A DNA stretch of 62,017 nt from Curtobacterium luteum. GTDB taxonomy: Bacteria > Actinomycetota > Actinomycetes > Actinomycetales > Microbacteriaceae. Each line of letters begins with the position of its first letter. Positions within the stretch are counted from its first letter, which is position 1. Below the pieces are notes generated by a model. The model saw only the letters and a list, made by a program, of their open reading frames with translations, searched no databases and was not told the DNA's origin. Location of the stretch: assembly GCF_001475545.1 (NCBI RefSeq), contig NZ_LDQC01000009.1:1-62017 (forward strand), in the 5' to 3' direction. This document shows, piece by piece, positions 9,518 to 19,384 of this stretch. Position numbers and translations under genes: made by a program.

Positions 9518-11021
9518 ACCCTCTGCTCCTCGTCGAGGTCGTGGAAGACCTCGAGCGGCGGGCGCCGTCGACTGCCCTCGATGCCACGAGATGGTGCCGC
9601 GGGTGAAGTACTCGTTTCCCGAAGGGCGGATCTGTGGCCGCTGCTTCGACGAGGCGATACATACGTCCGGACGCTGCGCCAGGTGCGGCATCGCCCGGCT
9701 TCTCCCCGGGCGAGACAGTCGAGGCGCAGCAATCTGCGGTGACTGCGCAGGGATCCGCATGTCGTTCCGATGTGGCACGTGCGGCGAGGAAGGGGCCCTG
9801 AAGCGAGCCGGGCAGTGCGAGAGGTGCGTGAACCGAGTCGATCTGAACGAATACCTCCGGCTCGACCGTCCCGCGGCAGACCCGGCCCTAGACCGTCTTC
9901 GCGACCGGCTTTTGAGTGCGGACCGGCAGGCAAGTATTTACCAATGGCTTCGATTGAAGCGGCCCCGGGATTTGTTGCACGCGCTCGGATCGGGAGAATT
10001 GCCCCTAACGCACGAATCGTTCGATGCGCTCCCTCAAGACGCTGCCGTCCGGCACATGCGCGCTCTTCTGGTCGACGTGGACGCACTCCCCCGGCGTGAC
10101 GAACCCCTTGCGCAGTTCGAGATGTGGATCACGTCGAAGATCGCGTCCATTGACGACAAGACAGCACGGGATGCCGTGGACCGGTTCGCTCGATGGCACC
10201 ACTTGAAACGGCTGCGCGCAGGGACGGAACGATGGGATAGCCAGCGAAGCGTGCATAACGCGAAGCAGGAGATCACGGTCGCAGTCGACTTCGTCGGGTG
10301 GATTTCTAGCCGGGGCATGCCCCTGGCTCAGTGCAGTCAGGCCGATGTCGACGAGTGGCTCGTTACCGGGGCCACCACACGATACACCGTTCGCCAGTTC
10401 CTGCTGTTCGCCTCACGCGCTCAAGACACGGTCCCTCTCGACGTCCCCCGCCGGCCTGCTCGAAGCACGCGCCGGATTAGTCAGGAAGAGCGCCTTGCCG
10501 CCATCGGCTCGTTCCTGCAAGATGAAACGGTCACCCCGGCCGATCGCGTGGCGATGTTACTTCTGCTCGTCTTCGCGCAACCCGTCGCGCGGATCGTCGA
10601 GTTCCCTCTGACAGTCATCCGAGAACTGGACGACTCGAGACTAGTTCTCGAGGTCGTCTCCGATCAGGTCCCCATCCCCGAACCGTTTGCAAGCCTTGTC
10701 CGCGATCACCTCGCGGCGCGATCACGAGATCGGACGGGGAACGTGGCTCGGAATCCGTTCCTGTTTCCCGGAACCCGTGCCGGCTCGCATGTGACGCAGA
10801 ACCACCTCCGCACTGTCATCGCCGGCCTTGGCGTGAATGTTCTCGCGGCAAAGAACGGCGCTCTGGACGAGCTCGTCGCGGCGATGCCTGCTCCTATGGT
10901 CGCCGATGCGCTGGGGTTCAGTTACACCGCCCTTGGGCAGCACGAGCGCTACCGTGGCTCACAATACGAACGGTACGTCTCCGCGCGACAGGGCCTGGAG
11001 GCGCGGCGCCCGCGTCGGTGA
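9510..11021 (+). CDS. Zinc-ribbon, degenerate tyrosine-recombinase-like protein
   Basis: The 503-residue protein opens with a basic tail and a Cys-rich region (residues 20-110) with CPRC, CGRC, CARC, CGDC, CGTC and CERC pairs, enough for about three zinc ribbons. The rest resembles a phage-type integrase: a core-binding region (DAVDRFARWHHLKRL) and a catalytic-like domain (RVAMLLLLVFAQPVARIVEF, then LVAAMPAPMVADALGFSYTAL). The usual HxxR box and nucleophilic Tyr are not recognisable, so it is probably not a recombinase on its own. Coupled to an active integrase and an XRE protein, it may be a DNA-binding partner. It ends only 12 bases from the convergent PHP-ATPase gene. Confidence 0.7.
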   Translation: MTEPSAPRRGRGRPRAAGAVDCPRCHEMVPRVKYSFPEGRICGRCFDEAIHTSGRCARCGIARLLPGRDSRGAAICGDCAGIRMSFRCGTCGEEGALKRAGQCERCVNRVDLNEYLRLDRPAADPALDRLRDRLLSADRQASIYQWLRLKRPRDLLHALGSGELPLTHESFDALPQDAAVRHMRALLVDVDALPRRDEPLAQFEMWITSKIASIDDKTARDAVDRFARWHHLKRLRAGTERWDSQRSVHNAKQEITVAVDFVGWISSRGMPLAQCSQADVDEWLVTGATTRYTVRQFLLFASRAQDTVPLDVPRRPARSTRRISQEERLAAIGSFLQDETVTPADRVAMLLLLVFAQPVARIVEFPLTVIRELDDSRLVLEVVSDQVPIPEPFASLVRDHLAARSRDRTGNVARNPFLFPGTRAGSHVTQNHLRTVIAGLGVNVLAAKNGALDELVAAMPAPMVADALGFSYTALGQHERYRGSQYERYVSARQGLEARRPRR

Positions 11022-11033
11022 ACGGCGCCGAAG

Positions 11034-13658
11034 TCACGCGTTGATCGAGGCGCGGAGTTTCCGGGCGCGCCTGTCAAACGGCACCTTGCCTCCCTCGAGA
11101 TGATGCAGCGCAAGCGTATTGACGTCGTGCCGTTCCAGCGATCCGCGAGCTTCGACCTCACCTCGCGTGGCCGTCGCTTTCATGGTCACCAGTTGCTCCG
11201 CGTCCGCGCTCACCACGAGTCCTGCGCTTCGGGTGGCGAACAAGTACTGGCGGGTGCCTCGGAGATCGCGGAGCCGATCGACAAGGTAGTCCTCAATCCA
11301 TGGCGCGTGAAGGGCATCCTCGGGTTGGTCAACAAGAACGGGCGTGTCACCGTCAGCAAGGAGGATGACCAAGACCGCGGTGCATTTTTGGCCGTGGGAG
11401 AGGTGTTCGATTGGAACGTAGTCGTCGCCTTCGGGCTTCTTGAATTTAACGTCTAGCTTGTCGGGGAGATCGACGATCTGCATCGCCAGGAGCTCCGACC
11501 ATAGCGCCTTGTCGGCGATATTAGTCTGCAGTCGGGCGATGTCGGTGGCGTTAACGCCGTCTGGGAGCGGCCCCAGCAGTGAATGGTCGCCGGACCAGAT
11601 CGCCCGGGCGAGCGAATACGGGTGGATCTTCTCGGAGATGGTGTCGAGGACTGGCCCCTGGAGATGCGACCCGACCTTGATCTCTTCCAAGCGGGCGCGG
11701 TACTCGGTGCGATCGGATCCGTTCGGCACGTCCAGCTTGACGATCCCGGCGGTTTCCTTGTTCAGTACCTTGACGCGGCGGCGGCGCAGGTCACGTCGGT
11801 CATCACGGGCACCCTTTAGCTGCGTGAGGAGTCCTTCTCGCTCGACCAAGAGTCGGGTCAGTTCCGGTGCCGCGGAGTCGCTGAGGTCCTTGGCTGCGCT
11901 GTTCGCCAGCGTGAGCGCGGCCTGCACAGCCTGCAGCTCGGCCAAGAGGCTCGCCATGGTGCTTTGACCGGACTGTGCGAGCCGCTCCTGGAGCGTGTTC
12001 TCGAATGCGGCATAAGACCCGTCCAGTTCTTGCCGGACGGCGATGAGTTCGTCTAGCAGCGCCCTCCGCGCGGAGGCTGTATCACTCCTGGCGCGAGTGA
12101 TCGTAGTTTCAAATGCGGCTTGTTTCTGAGTCAACCTTTGGAAGGCTGCTTCGTGACCGTCGATTCGTGCGGCGGGTACCACCGGTGGGTCCGGGAGTTG
12201 GAGACTCCAGCCGTCGATCTCCGTGCGAAACGCAGACAGGTCAGAGCGCTCGCTGGACCACTCTCGCTGCTCGTTGACAAGATCTTGATCGAAGAAACCG
12301 GAAAGTTCACTCTCGCGTGTAGTCAGGGTCGGGGCTGTCGACGACTTTTTGCCGAGGTCTTCGTATCGCTTCCGTGACTCGACGAGGTCCGTCGCGTTGG
12401 CGGCGAGGGCGGCCTCGGCAGCTTCGATTCGGCTGTCGATCTCGACGAGATCGATGTGCGCATCAACGAGTCCGACACGCCCCACGGGTTGGCGGGAGTA
12501 CTCAAGGATCTCGCCCTGAGAGAAGGCGGCGACCGGCAGGATGAGAGCCGGGCCGCGTTCGATGGCAACCCACTCATCCCCCAGCCGTTGTGCGACTTCT
12601 GGCGCGGACGGCGGGGCGGTGAGCCGTCTACTGAACCGGTACGTCTCACCTCCCACGGACGCGGTCACATGCACCGTCGTTCCGACACCGAGAGCGAGCG
12701 AGAGGCGGAGGTCGACTTCTTCGCGGATGGCGGCAAACGCCGCGGCGTCCACCTGCTGGTCGACGGCGAAGCGGATGCTCTCAAGTACAAGGGACTTCCC
12801 GGCGCCCGTACCTCCGAGCAGACAGTTCAGGTCTGGGCTCAGGTCGATGATCGTACCGCCGAGAAAGCCGGCGGTGATCTCCACCCGCTCGATGGTCGGA
12901 TGCGCCTCCGACGCGGTTGGGTCGACCGTACGGATTCGCAGTCCCGGGTCTTCGAGTGCGTAGCGGACGCCGAGGAGATCCGGGCGGGCCGCTTTGTACC
13001 AGGTGCGACGGAGCCCGATTCCCGAGAGCGCGTGGTGGCCCAGTTCGGCGCTGAAAGTGTCAGAGTGCCGCACCATTGCTGGCGTACGGCTGTCGCCGAG
13101 TTTGGCCTCGACCGTCGCCACGGTCTCGGCGCGAACGTATTCGAACCCGGCGATGTGGGGGTGCGCGAGGAGCTCATTCACATAGGTCTGTACCTGCTGG
13201 CGTAGCAGGCCGCGCTCTTTGTCAATGTGGGCCGCGATCGCGAGACCGTTCGCGGCCTCAATCTGCGTTGCGCACTCCCCCATCCCGTACGCCGCGGTCA
13301 CGTTAGTTGCGCCGAAGTCGCCGCGGCTGATGCCGAGCTTGAGGAGAACGTCCTCAATCTGCTGAGCGGGGGTCCCCTCTTCCCAGATCCCGAGCAGGTG
13401 TCCCTCGCGAGTGCTGAGCTCAACCCCGGGGAGGACAACGAGAGGTGTGTCGCGCGCGGCATCGGACATGCGATCACACCACGCGGCGGTGTTGTGGTCT
13501 GTCACGGCGATCGCTGCGAGTCCCTGGTCGAGCGCCGCCTGAACGACATCTTCCGGAGTGCCGTAGTGCGCGTCGTCGGCGTCTTGCGAGCCAGGGGTGT
13601 GGACGTGCAGGTCGACAGCCCAGAATCGGGCCCAGCTCTCGTCGACGTGCTCCGTCAT
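11034..13658 (-). CDS. PHP-domain SMC-like ATPase (TrlF-like)
   Basis: The 874-residue protein fuses a metal-dependent PHP phosphoesterase domain to an SMC/RecN-like ATPase. PHP ligands are visible in DLHVHTPGSQ (near residue 15), VTDHN, AIAAHID and VRHSDTFSAELGHHAL. Walker A is GGTGAGKSLVLE (near 287). A long helical segment (about 390-650) interrupts the ATPase. LSHGQKCTAVLVILLADG is the signature and PVLVDQPEDAL the Walker B, with Q-P-E-D as in RecN-like proteins. The layout suggests an ATP-gated nucleic-acid or nucleotide hydrolase; proteins of this build occur in mobile regions and are candidate phage-defence factors. The role is inferred. The ATG has a GGGGGAG ribosome site. Confidence 0.8.
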   Translation of the reverse strand: MTEHVDESWARFWAVDLHVHTPGSQDADDAHYGTPEDVVQAALDQGLAAIAVTDHNTAAWCDRMSDAARDTPLVVLPGVELSTREGHLLGIWEEGTPAQQIEDVLLKLGISRGDFGATNVTAAYGMGECATQIEAANGLAIAAHIDKERGLLRQQVQTYVNELLAHPHIAGFEYVRAETVATVEAKLGDSRTPAMVRHSDTFSAELGHHALSGIGLRRTWYKAARPDLLGVRYALEDPGLRIRTVDPTASEAHPTIERVEITAGFLGGTIIDLSPDLNCLLGGTGAGKSLVLESIRFAVDQQVDAAAFAAIREEVDLRLSLALGVGTTVHVTASVGGETYRFSRRLTAPPSAPEVAQRLGDEWVAIERGPALILPVAAFSQGEILEYSRQPVGRVGLVDAHIDLVEIDSRIEAAEAALAANATDLVESRKRYEDLGKKSSTAPTLTTRESELSGFFDQDLVNEQREWSSERSDLSAFRTEIDGWSLQLPDPPVVPAARIDGHEAAFQRLTQKQAAFETTITRARSDTASARRALLDELIAVRQELDGSYAAFENTLQERLAQSGQSTMASLLAELQAVQAALTLANSAAKDLSDSAAPELTRLLVEREGLLTQLKGARDDRRDLRRRRVKVLNKETAGIVKLDVPNGSDRTEYRARLEEIKVGSHLQGPVLDTISEKIHPYSLARAIWSGDHSLLGPLPDGVNATDIARLQTNIADKALWSELLAMQIVDLPDKLDVKFKKPEGDDYVPIEHLSHGQKCTAVLVILLADGDTPVLVDQPEDALHAPWIEDYLVDRLRDLRGTRQYLFATRSAGLVVSADAEQLVTMKATATRGEVEARGSLERHDVNTLALHHLEGGKVPFDRRARKLRASINA

Positions 13659-14303
13659 GATGTTCTCCCCCAGTTCGGTGCGCTTGAGTGCTCAAACCGC
13701 TTCTTTGTCCCCCTAAACGAGGACCTCCTAAGTAGAGCACGAACCTGGCGGGAACGACAAGTCCGAAACTACTGTCGGTGCTTCAACCGGATGGCTACTC
13801 GCCCGAGGAAATGGTCCTCCCTGATGACATGAACCATCTGCAAGGCGGAAGATGACACGACGATCAGATCGACGCCATGAGGTTCCCGCCTACCTACCTG
13901 CGCCGACGTTTGTGCCAATACTGGAGCACTCAGCGGTTTCGCCCTCGGCCTGAGCTTCGACGTCGATGCACATCTCGGATCCCTGCGGATTTCGAAAGAT
14001 GTTGCGCACGGCGCAGGATCAGCTCGTTGCCCGCTTCGGACCTGGTTTCCTCGAGTCTCCTACTCGACCGGTCCCGAGAGATCAATAACTCAGGGGCACT
14101 CGCTCACTCGGCTGGCCAGCTAGAGAATGAGTCAGGTCGCCCGCCGAGTGTCTTATCCACCTGGCAAAGGACCTGTCCTCAAATTCGGAGGCGAACATAT
14201 TAGTTGACAGCCCCGCCGGTGTTCCTCAATGCAACTGACTACGCGGCGGCGTGACCGCTACGCACCTTGGTGCTCGCATAGAGTGATTCACCCCTACTCT
14301 GCA
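13659..14303. other. Gene-free stretch
   Basis: I see no convincing gene in these 645 bases. A rightward frame from 13877 to 14203 has no recognisable domain and codon use unlike the neighbours. The part next to 13658 must hold the promoter of the PHP-ATPase gene. Base composition is less GC-rich than the flanks, as expected for island DNA. Confidence 0.5.
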
Positions 14304-15077
14304 TCAAGAGAGCCCAGCGCTCAGGTCGTCTCGCCGAACTGCGCGTCGTCGATGCTCAATACTGACTCCGTCAGTGAACAGGTTGATGAGGACCAGTAGA
14401 TACGCCTCGTACCATGCATCTGCGATCTGTTCAGCGCGGCGGATGCGCTGAAGATCCTGCTCGGCGAAGCTGATGAGCTCGGGATGTTCGTCTTCGTCGA
14501 CCGGTTCGTACGTGGCAGCATCCAACCATCGACGTTCGTCTGCTTGCCAGATCAGGCCAACCCAGTCGTCTTCTTCGCCGGACAGGGGCTCAAAGTCGAA
14601 CTGCCAGTTGTCAGCCCATGCCTTTCCAGTCGAGCAAGCGGCGTAGCCGTCGGGTTGCGGGGTCTCCTCCGGCACTGGTTCATGGGGGTACCGCATGACG
14701 GTGTTTCCGTCCGCTGCGTAGAACAGGACCTCACCGATGAGTAGGGCGTCGATAACCGAGTGACGTTTAGCTCCGCTCGCGAGGTCACTGCGGAACATCC
14801 ACAGTGCCATGTCCGCTTGCTTCTGCCAGTCGTTCCATGCCTCCTCGGGCCCCGGCAGTGTCTCGCCGGGTGGCTCGATCGTCCACGTGGTTCGGTCTCC
14901 GAGGACCCACTGCAGAGTGGCTGGTTGAGTCGCATCGGGTTGAAACTGCAATGTGACTGGCCCGTTCTCCTCGCCGGCGGCGGTCAGGCGGGGAGCGTTG
15001 AAGTGACGGCGGACTGCAGAGTGGTCGACCTGATGCGATGGCCATTGATAGCGGATCTCTAGCACTACCGTGGCCAC
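14304..15077 (-). CDS. Hypothetical acidic protein
   Basis: The 257-residue product is not recognised. It is acidic and rich in Trp (WVLGDRTTW, WNDWQKQADMALWMF, WADNWQFDF, WVGLIWQADERRWLD), with no membrane segment or signal peptide. The N-terminus MATVVLEIRYQWP could form beta strands. It starts with GTG at 15077 and ends about 300 bases into the gap before the PHP-ATPase gene. The full length and clean frame favour a real gene. It is a typical single island gene of unknown function. Confidence 0.6.
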   Translation of the reverse strand: MATVVLEIRYQWPSHQVDHSAVRRHFNAPRLTAAGEENGPVTLQFQPDATQPATLQWVLGDRTTWTIEPPGETLPGPEEAWNDWQKQADMALWMFRSDLASGAKRHSVIDALLIGEVLFYAADGNTVMRYPHEPVPEETPQPDGYAACSTGKAWADNWQFDFEPLSGEEDDWVGLIWQADERRWLDAATYEPVDEDEHPELISFAEQDLQRIRRAEQIADAWYEAYLLVLINLFTDGVSIEHRRRAVRRDDLSAGLS

Positions 15078-15207
15078 GCGAACCTCCCGCGACGTCGTAC
15101 TGGTCGCTGACTCGGCGTGCCGTCTCTGTGGACGGGTACGGTAGTAGTGATCGCCGCCAGGGTCCCACGCCTTAGCGCTTTGCTAGACGCGGGTTTCGAT
15201 CGTTCGA

Positions 15208-15612
15208 TCAGAATTGGATGTAGCCGTTCCAAGCTGCCTCTGCCTTTGCTTCGTCATCACCGAAGATGTCAGGGTCAACTGGGAAGTGCTCGTTCCGGAA
15301 GTGGTCCAGCTCCAGCTGCGCACGATCTCGAAGTGTCGCTCGGTCCTCGTCAGGATGTCCCAGAGCAAGCATGGCGGTGCGCCGCTCGATGACGGCATCC
15401 CACAGTTGTCGTCGGCTGACTTCCGCGATCAGTTGCGAAGCAACGAGCATCGAGCTGAACTCAAGCGACCCAGCGAATCGGTCCATCAAGGTGACGAGGT
15501 CCCTGTCCTTCACCTCGGTGAACACCTTCGGCTGCTTGCGTTGCTCCTCCATCATCCAACGGATCTGTGCACGGGCGTCCGCGATTGGGTTGGATTCTTG
15601 CTCGTCGGTCAT
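15208..15612 (-). CDS. Hypothetical protein, 134 residues
   Basis: The product starts MTDEQESNPIADARAQIRWM at an ATG (15612) preceded on the minus strand by GAGG. It is charged and mostly helical in appearance, with VKDRDLVTLMDRFAGSLEF and VIERRTAMLALGHPDEDRA. No known domain is recognised. An upstream in-frame start exists but adds a low-complexity His/Pro-rich stretch and lacks a ribosome site. It lies just downstream of arsR on the same strand and could be read through from it, but its codon use and composition are those of the island rather than the ars operon. Confidence 0.6.
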   Translation of the reverse strand: MTDEQESNPIADARAQIRWMMEEQRKQPKVFTEVKDRDLVTLMDRFAGSLEFSSMLVASQLIAEVSRRQLWDAVIERRTAMLALGHPDEDRATLRDRAQLELDHFRNEHFPVDPDIFGDDEAKAEAAWNGYIQF

Positions 15613-15661
15613 GTCTTCATCCTCACCGTGCGGAGGCTTCGTCGCGAGGCGAGTTTGGTGA

Positions 15662-16018
15662 TCAGCGGGTGGGTGAGGTGAGCAGTGCCGCGACCGACTC
15701 GAGGGCACCGGGGACGAGGGAGAAGTAGGCCCAGGTGCCGCGCTTCTCGCGGTGCAGGATGCCGGCGTCGACGAGCACCTTGAGGTGGTGCGACACGGTC
15801 GGCTGAGACAGCCCGAGCGGTTCCTGCAGGTCGCACACGCACGCTTCCGCGCCCTCGTGCGCAGCGACCATCGAGATCAGCCGCAAGCGTGCGGGGTCAG
15901 CGATTGCCTTCAACGACTTCGCCAGGACCTCAGCCGACTCCTGCGTCATCGCTTCGGTTGTGACGGGCGAGCAGCATGCGGTGACGTCCTGGATGGGGAG
16001 CAGCTCGATCGTCGTCAT
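15662..16018 (-). CDS. arsR: ArsR-family arsenic-responsive repressor
   Basis: The 118-residue protein has the ArsR/SmtB winged helix: LKAIADPARLRLISMV, then EACVCDLQEPLGLSQPTVSHHLKVL (read in two parts, the Cys pair CVC being the As(III)-binding site of classical ArsR). The wing ends REKRGTWAYFSLVPG. An extra CC pair occurs near residue 15. It is divergent from the ars operon, with a shared 111-base promoter region that contains an inverted repeat. Arsenite or antimonite binding should release it from DNA. Confidence 0.9.
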   Translation of the reverse strand: MTTIELLPIQDVTACCSPVTTEAMTQESAEVLAKSLKAIADPARLRLISMVAAHEGAEACVCDLQEPLGLSQPTVSHHLKVLVDAGILHREKRGTWAYFSLVPGALESVAALLTSPTR

Positions 16019-16062
16019 CGCACCATCATCCCACGCGCTTCGATCTGCGTCTATATTTGCGC

Positions 16063-16088
16063 ACATCGATATCGACGTGCTTCGATGT
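16063..16088. promoter_or_regulatory. Candidate ArsR operator
   Basis: ACATCGA and TCGATGT form a perfect 7-bp inverted repeat separated by 12 bases, in the arsR-ars intergenic region. The sequence GCTTCGAT occurs both here (16079) and at 16037. A TATATT -10-like box at 16052 is adjacent, so a bound repressor would cover the promoter. Confidence 0.55.
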
Positions 16089-16129
16089 TCCTGCTCGACT
16101 TCCGTTCGATCTGTGAAGGACCGACTCCG

Positions 16130-17518
16130 ATGACTCACCTTGTTGCCGTTGGGGGCAGTGACGTCGGTATCGCCGCGGCGCTGCGCGCCCGTGAGCTGGA
16201 CCCGTCGACCGATGTGACCGTGGTCCTCGCCGACGAGTTCCCGAACTTCTCCATCTGCGGCATCCCCTACTGGGTCTCCGGCGACGTCGCCACGGAAGCG
16301 TCCCTCGCGCACCGCACCCGCGCCGACCTCGAAGCCGCCGGGATGACCGTCCGCTCCTCGACATGGGCCTCCGCCGTCGACGTCGACCGCCAGCTGCTCT
16401 CCGTCACCGGCCCGGCCGGCGATGAGCAGATCGCCTATGACGAGCTGCTGATCGGGACCGGCGCTGCGCCGGTCCGCCCGGCCGGGATTCCGTTCGGTGA
16501 GCCCGGCATCCACCTGCTGCACTCGATGACCGACGCCGAGCAGGTCGTCGCCGCTCTGGAGCTCCTGCCTTCCGGCAGCCGCGTCGCGGTCGTCGGCGCC
16601 GGCTACATCGGCCTCGAGATGACCGAGGGGCTCGTCGCCCGCGGGTTTGACACGACGCTGATCCAGCGCGGACCGGAAGTGCTCTCCACCCTCGACCCGG
16701 AACTCGGGTCCCTGGTCACCGAGGAGGTCCGTCGGCACGGCGCGACGGTACTGACCGGTGCGACCGTCACCGGAATCACGCCCGCTGGCGGCGGGCAGTG
16801 GAGCGTCGCGACTACCTCCACGTCTGGTGACGCCGCCGGAACGTTCGCGCTCGTGGTGGTCTGTGTCGGGGTGCGGCCGGTGACGGATCTCGCGGCCGCG
16901 GCAGGTGCGCAGCTCGGGCAGGCCGGCGCGATCGTCGTCGACGAGCAGATGCGCACCGGGGTGCCGCACGTGTGGGCGGCAGGTGACTGCGTCGTGACGC
17001 ACCACCGGCTCCTCGGGATGACGTGGCTGCCGCTCGGCACGACCGCGCACAAGCAGGGACGCGTCGCGGGCGAGAACATGCTCGGCGGCAGCAAGGTCTT
17101 CGCCGGATCGGTGGGGACGCAGGTGGTGAAGGTGTTCGACCTCGTCGCCGCCCGCACCGGCCTCCGCCACCACGAAACCGCCCCGCTGGACGTGTCGCCG
17201 CTGACTCGTGTGACGGTCGCGGATGACCACAAGCGGTACTACCCGGGTGCGGTGCCGTTGACCATCAGCGTCACCGGCGACCACACGTCCGGACGGCTCC
17301 TCGGGGCGCAGATCGTCGGGGAACGCACCGCGGAGATCAGCAAGCGGATCGACACGTTCGCCACCGCCCTGCACGCCGGCCTGTCGGTCGACGACGTCAT
17401 CGACCTGGACCTCAGCTACACGCCGCCGCTCGGGTCCCCGTGGGATGCCGTGCAGGTCGCCGCGCAGGGCTGGGAACGCACCGCCGCGGCAGCGAACCAG
17501 GCCGGGGTGAGCGCCTGA
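16130..17518 (+). CDS. FAD-dependent pyridine nucleotide-disulfide oxidoreductase of the ars operon
   Basis: The 462-residue protein has an N-terminal FAD site (a [10 protein letters not shown] loop), the segment [13 protein letters not shown] whose single Cys is placed like the active Cys of CoA-disulfide reductases, an NAD-binding loop [11 protein letters not shown], and a C-terminal FAD/dimer region with VWAAGDCV. The nearest family is CoA-disulfide reductase/NADH oxidase. As first gene of the ars operon it may supply thiol reductant or act on an arsenical thiol, which is an inference. ATG at 16130 follows GAAGGA; the stop overlaps arsB by one base. Confidence 0.85.
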   Translation: MTHLVAVGGSDVGIAAALRARELDPSTDVTVVLADEFPNFSICGIPYWVSGDVATEASLAHRTRADLEAAGMTVRSSTWASAVDVDRQLLSVTGPAGDEQIAYDELLIGTGAAPVRPAGIPFGEPGIHLLHSMTDAEQVVAALELLPSGSRVAVVGAGYIGLEMTEGLVARGFDTTLIQRGPEVLSTLDPELGSLVTEEVRRHGATVLTGATVTGITPAGGGQWSVATTSTSGDAAGTFALVVVCVGVRPVTDLAAAAGAQLGQAGAIVVDEQMRTGVPHVWAAGDCVVTHHRLLGMTWLPLGTTAHKQGRVAGENMLGGSKVFAGSVGTQVVKVFDLVAARTGLRHHETAPLDVSPLTRVTVADDHKRYYPGAVPLTISVTGDHTSGRLLGAQIVGERTAEISKRIDTFATALHAGLSVDDVIDLDLSYTPPLGSPWDAVQVAAQGWERTAAAANQAGVSA

Positions 17519-18924
17519 TGGTGCTGGCGGTCGTCGCTGCGGCGATCTTCGTCGCGACGCTCGTGGTGGTGATCTGGCAGCCCAAGGGCTTCCCGATCGG
17601 CTACACCGCCCTCATCGGCGCGGTCATCGCTCTCGCGACCACGGTCGTGGGGCTCGGGGACGTGCCGACGGTGGTCGGGATCGTGTGGAACGCGACGTTG
17701 ACGTTCGTCGCGGTGGTGCTGATCTCGTTGATCCTCGACGAGGCCGGGTTCTTTGAGTGGGCCGCGCTCCACGTGGCCAGGTGGGGTCGCGGGAACGGTC
17801 GGCTGCTGTTCGTGCTGATCGTCGGCCTCGGCGCGGTCATCGCGGCCGTGTTCGCCAACGACGGGGCTGCGCTGATTCTCACCCCGATCGTCGTCGGGAT
17901 GCTCCGCGCCTTAAACATGCCGGCGAAGGCGGCGCTGGGGTTCATCCTCGCCACCGGGTTCATCGCCGACACCGGCAGCCTGCCGCTGGTGGTGTCGAAC
18001 CTGGTCAACATTGTCTCCGCCGACTACTTCGGCATCGGGTTCGCCGAGTACGCCGCCGTCATGGTGCCCGTCGGCATCGTGTCCGTGCTGGCGTCCCTCG
18101 GGATGCTGCTGGCGTACTTCGGCAGGAGCATCCCGAAGCGGTACGACGTTCTCGCCCTCACCCGGCCCGCCGCCGCGGTGAAGGACCGAGCGACGTTCCG
18201 CGCCGGCTGGGTGGTCCTCGCCGTGCTGCTGGTCGGCTACTTCGCCGCCGACCCGCTCGGGGTGCCCCTCGCCGCGGTCGCTGGTGTCGGCGCGGTCGTG
18301 ATCGTTCTCGTCGCTGCCCGGCAACCCGCATTCCTCTTCGCCTGTCAGGCGGCGTCCCCGGTCCTCGTCACGACCGGTGGCACCGTCACCGTGACCGCCA
18401 CCGCCACCTCCGGCAGTGGTGGCGGGTCGGGGCGGGTGATTCCGGTGTGGAAGACGATCCGGGAGGCGCCGTGGCAGATCGTGCTGTTCTCGATCGGCAT
18501 GTACCTCGTCGTGTACGGGCTGCAGAACCAGGGCCTCACCGACTCCCTCGCCCGCCTGTTCGACGTATTCGGGGACCACGGTGTCCTCGTCACCGCGCTC
18601 GGGGTCGGGTTCGTCATCGCGATCCTGGCGTCGCTGATGAACAACATGCCGACCGTCCTCATCGCCGCCCTCGCGATCGGCGGTGCCGGCGCGACCGGGC
18701 TGACGCACGAGGTGATGATCTACGCCAACGTCATCGGCTCCGACCTCGGCCCGAAGATCACCCCGATCGGGTCGCTGGCGACGCTGCTGTGGTTGCACGT
18801 GCTCGACCGGAAGGGCATCCACATCGGGTGGGGGCAGTACTTCCGCACCGGCATCGTCCTCACCGTCCCCGTCCTCGCCGTCACCCTGACAGCCCTCGCC
18901 GGCTGGCTCACCCTCATCCGATGA
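17518..18924 (+). CDS. arsB: ArsB-type arsenite efflux transporter
   Basis: The 468-residue protein has about twelve hydrophobic segments and the ion-transporter landmarks of Ars[15 protein letters not shown] in the first half and [16 protein letters not shown] plus [22 protein letters not shown] in the second. It exports As(III)/Sb(III) by exchange with protons. A Thr/Gly-rich linker ([20 protein letters not shown]) replaces part of the central loop and is unusual. ATG overlaps the preceding stop (TGATG), so translation is coupled. Confidence 0.92.
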   Translation: MVLAVVAAAIFVATLVVVIWQPKGFPIGYTALIGAVIALATTVVGLGDVPTVVGIVWNATLTFVAVVLISLILDEAGFFEWAALHVARWGRGNGRLLFVLIVGLGAVIAAVFANDGAALILTPIVVGMLRALNMPAKAALGFILATGFIADTGSLPLVVSNLVNIVSADYFGIGFAEYAAVMVPVGIVSVLASLGMLLAYFGRSIPKRYDVLALTRPAAAVKDRATFRAGWVVLAVLLVGYFAADPLGVPLAAVAGVGAVVIVLVAARQPAFLFACQAASPVLVTTGGTVTVTATATSGSGGGSGRVIPVWKTIREAPWQIVLFSIGMYLVVYGLQNQGLTDSLARLFDVFGDHGVLVTALGVGFVIAILASLMNNMPTVLIAALAIGGAGATGLTHEVMIYANVIGSDLGPKITPIGSLATLLWLHVLDRKGIHIGWGQYFRTGIVLTVPVLAVTLTALAGWLTLIR

Positions 18925-18947
18925 CCACCCGAACCGAAAGCACCGCC

Positions 18948-19364
18948 ATGACCACGACCCCCACGATCCTGTTCGTCTGCGTCCACAACGCCGGCCGCTC
19001 CCAGATGGCCGCCGGCTACGCCCAGGCCCTCGGCGGCGACCGCGTGCAGGTCCTCTCCGCCGGCTCCGCACCGAAGGACCAGATCAACCCCGTCGCGATC
19101 GAGGCGATGGCGGAAGACGGCATCGACATCGCCGCGAATCAGCCGAAGATCCTCACCACCGACGCCGTCCGCGAATCCGACGCGGTGATCACGATGGGCT
19201 GCGGCGACGCGTGCCCGATCTTCCCCGGCAAGCGGTACGAGGACTGGGACCTCACCGACCCCGCCGGGAAGGGCATCGACGCCGTCCGCCCGATCCGCGA
19301 CGAGATCAAGACCCGCGTGCAGGCACTCCTGGCCGAGCTGCTGCCCACCGAAGCATCCGCCTAA
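18948..19364 (+). CDS. arsC: Arsenate reductase, low-molecular-weight phosphatase type (first copy)
   Basis: The 138-residue protein begins TILFVCVHNAGRSQMAAGY, which contains the phosphatase-like anion loop C-x5-R (CVHNAGR) that binds arsenate. A second Cys pair region reads MGCGDACPIFPGKRYEDW with the acid-base Asp in WDLTDP, the thioredoxin- or mycothiol-coupled ArsC pattern. It reduces As(V) to As(III) for ArsB. I take ATG at 18948, which has a GAAAG site; ATG at 18921, overlapping the arsB stop, is an alternative adding nine residues. Confidence 0.9.
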   Translation: MTTTPTILFVCVHNAGRSQMAAGYAQALGGDRVQVLSAGSAPKDQINPVAIEAMAEDGIDIAANQPKILTTDAVRESDAVITMGCGDACPIFPGKRYEDWDLTDPAGKGIDAVRPIRDEIKTRVQALLAELLPTEASA

Positions 19365-19384
19365 CCACCGGAAGGACCACGACC

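Noticed and set aside
13877..14203. Possible 108-residue gene in the gap after the PHP-ATPase gene
   Set aside because: Arg/Ser-rich product with no domain, no ribosome site or -10 box and unusual codon use.
14190..14215. Partial match to the dif right arm (TGTCAACT, minus strand)
   Set aside because: Only eight bases match and the rest of dif is absent; probably chance.
17594..17606. Reverse-complement copy of TAGCCGATCG inside arsB
   Set aside because: It lies in the coding sequence for a conserved Pro-Ile-Gly-Tyr stretch, in the opposite orientation and not at a gene border, so it is taken as chance.
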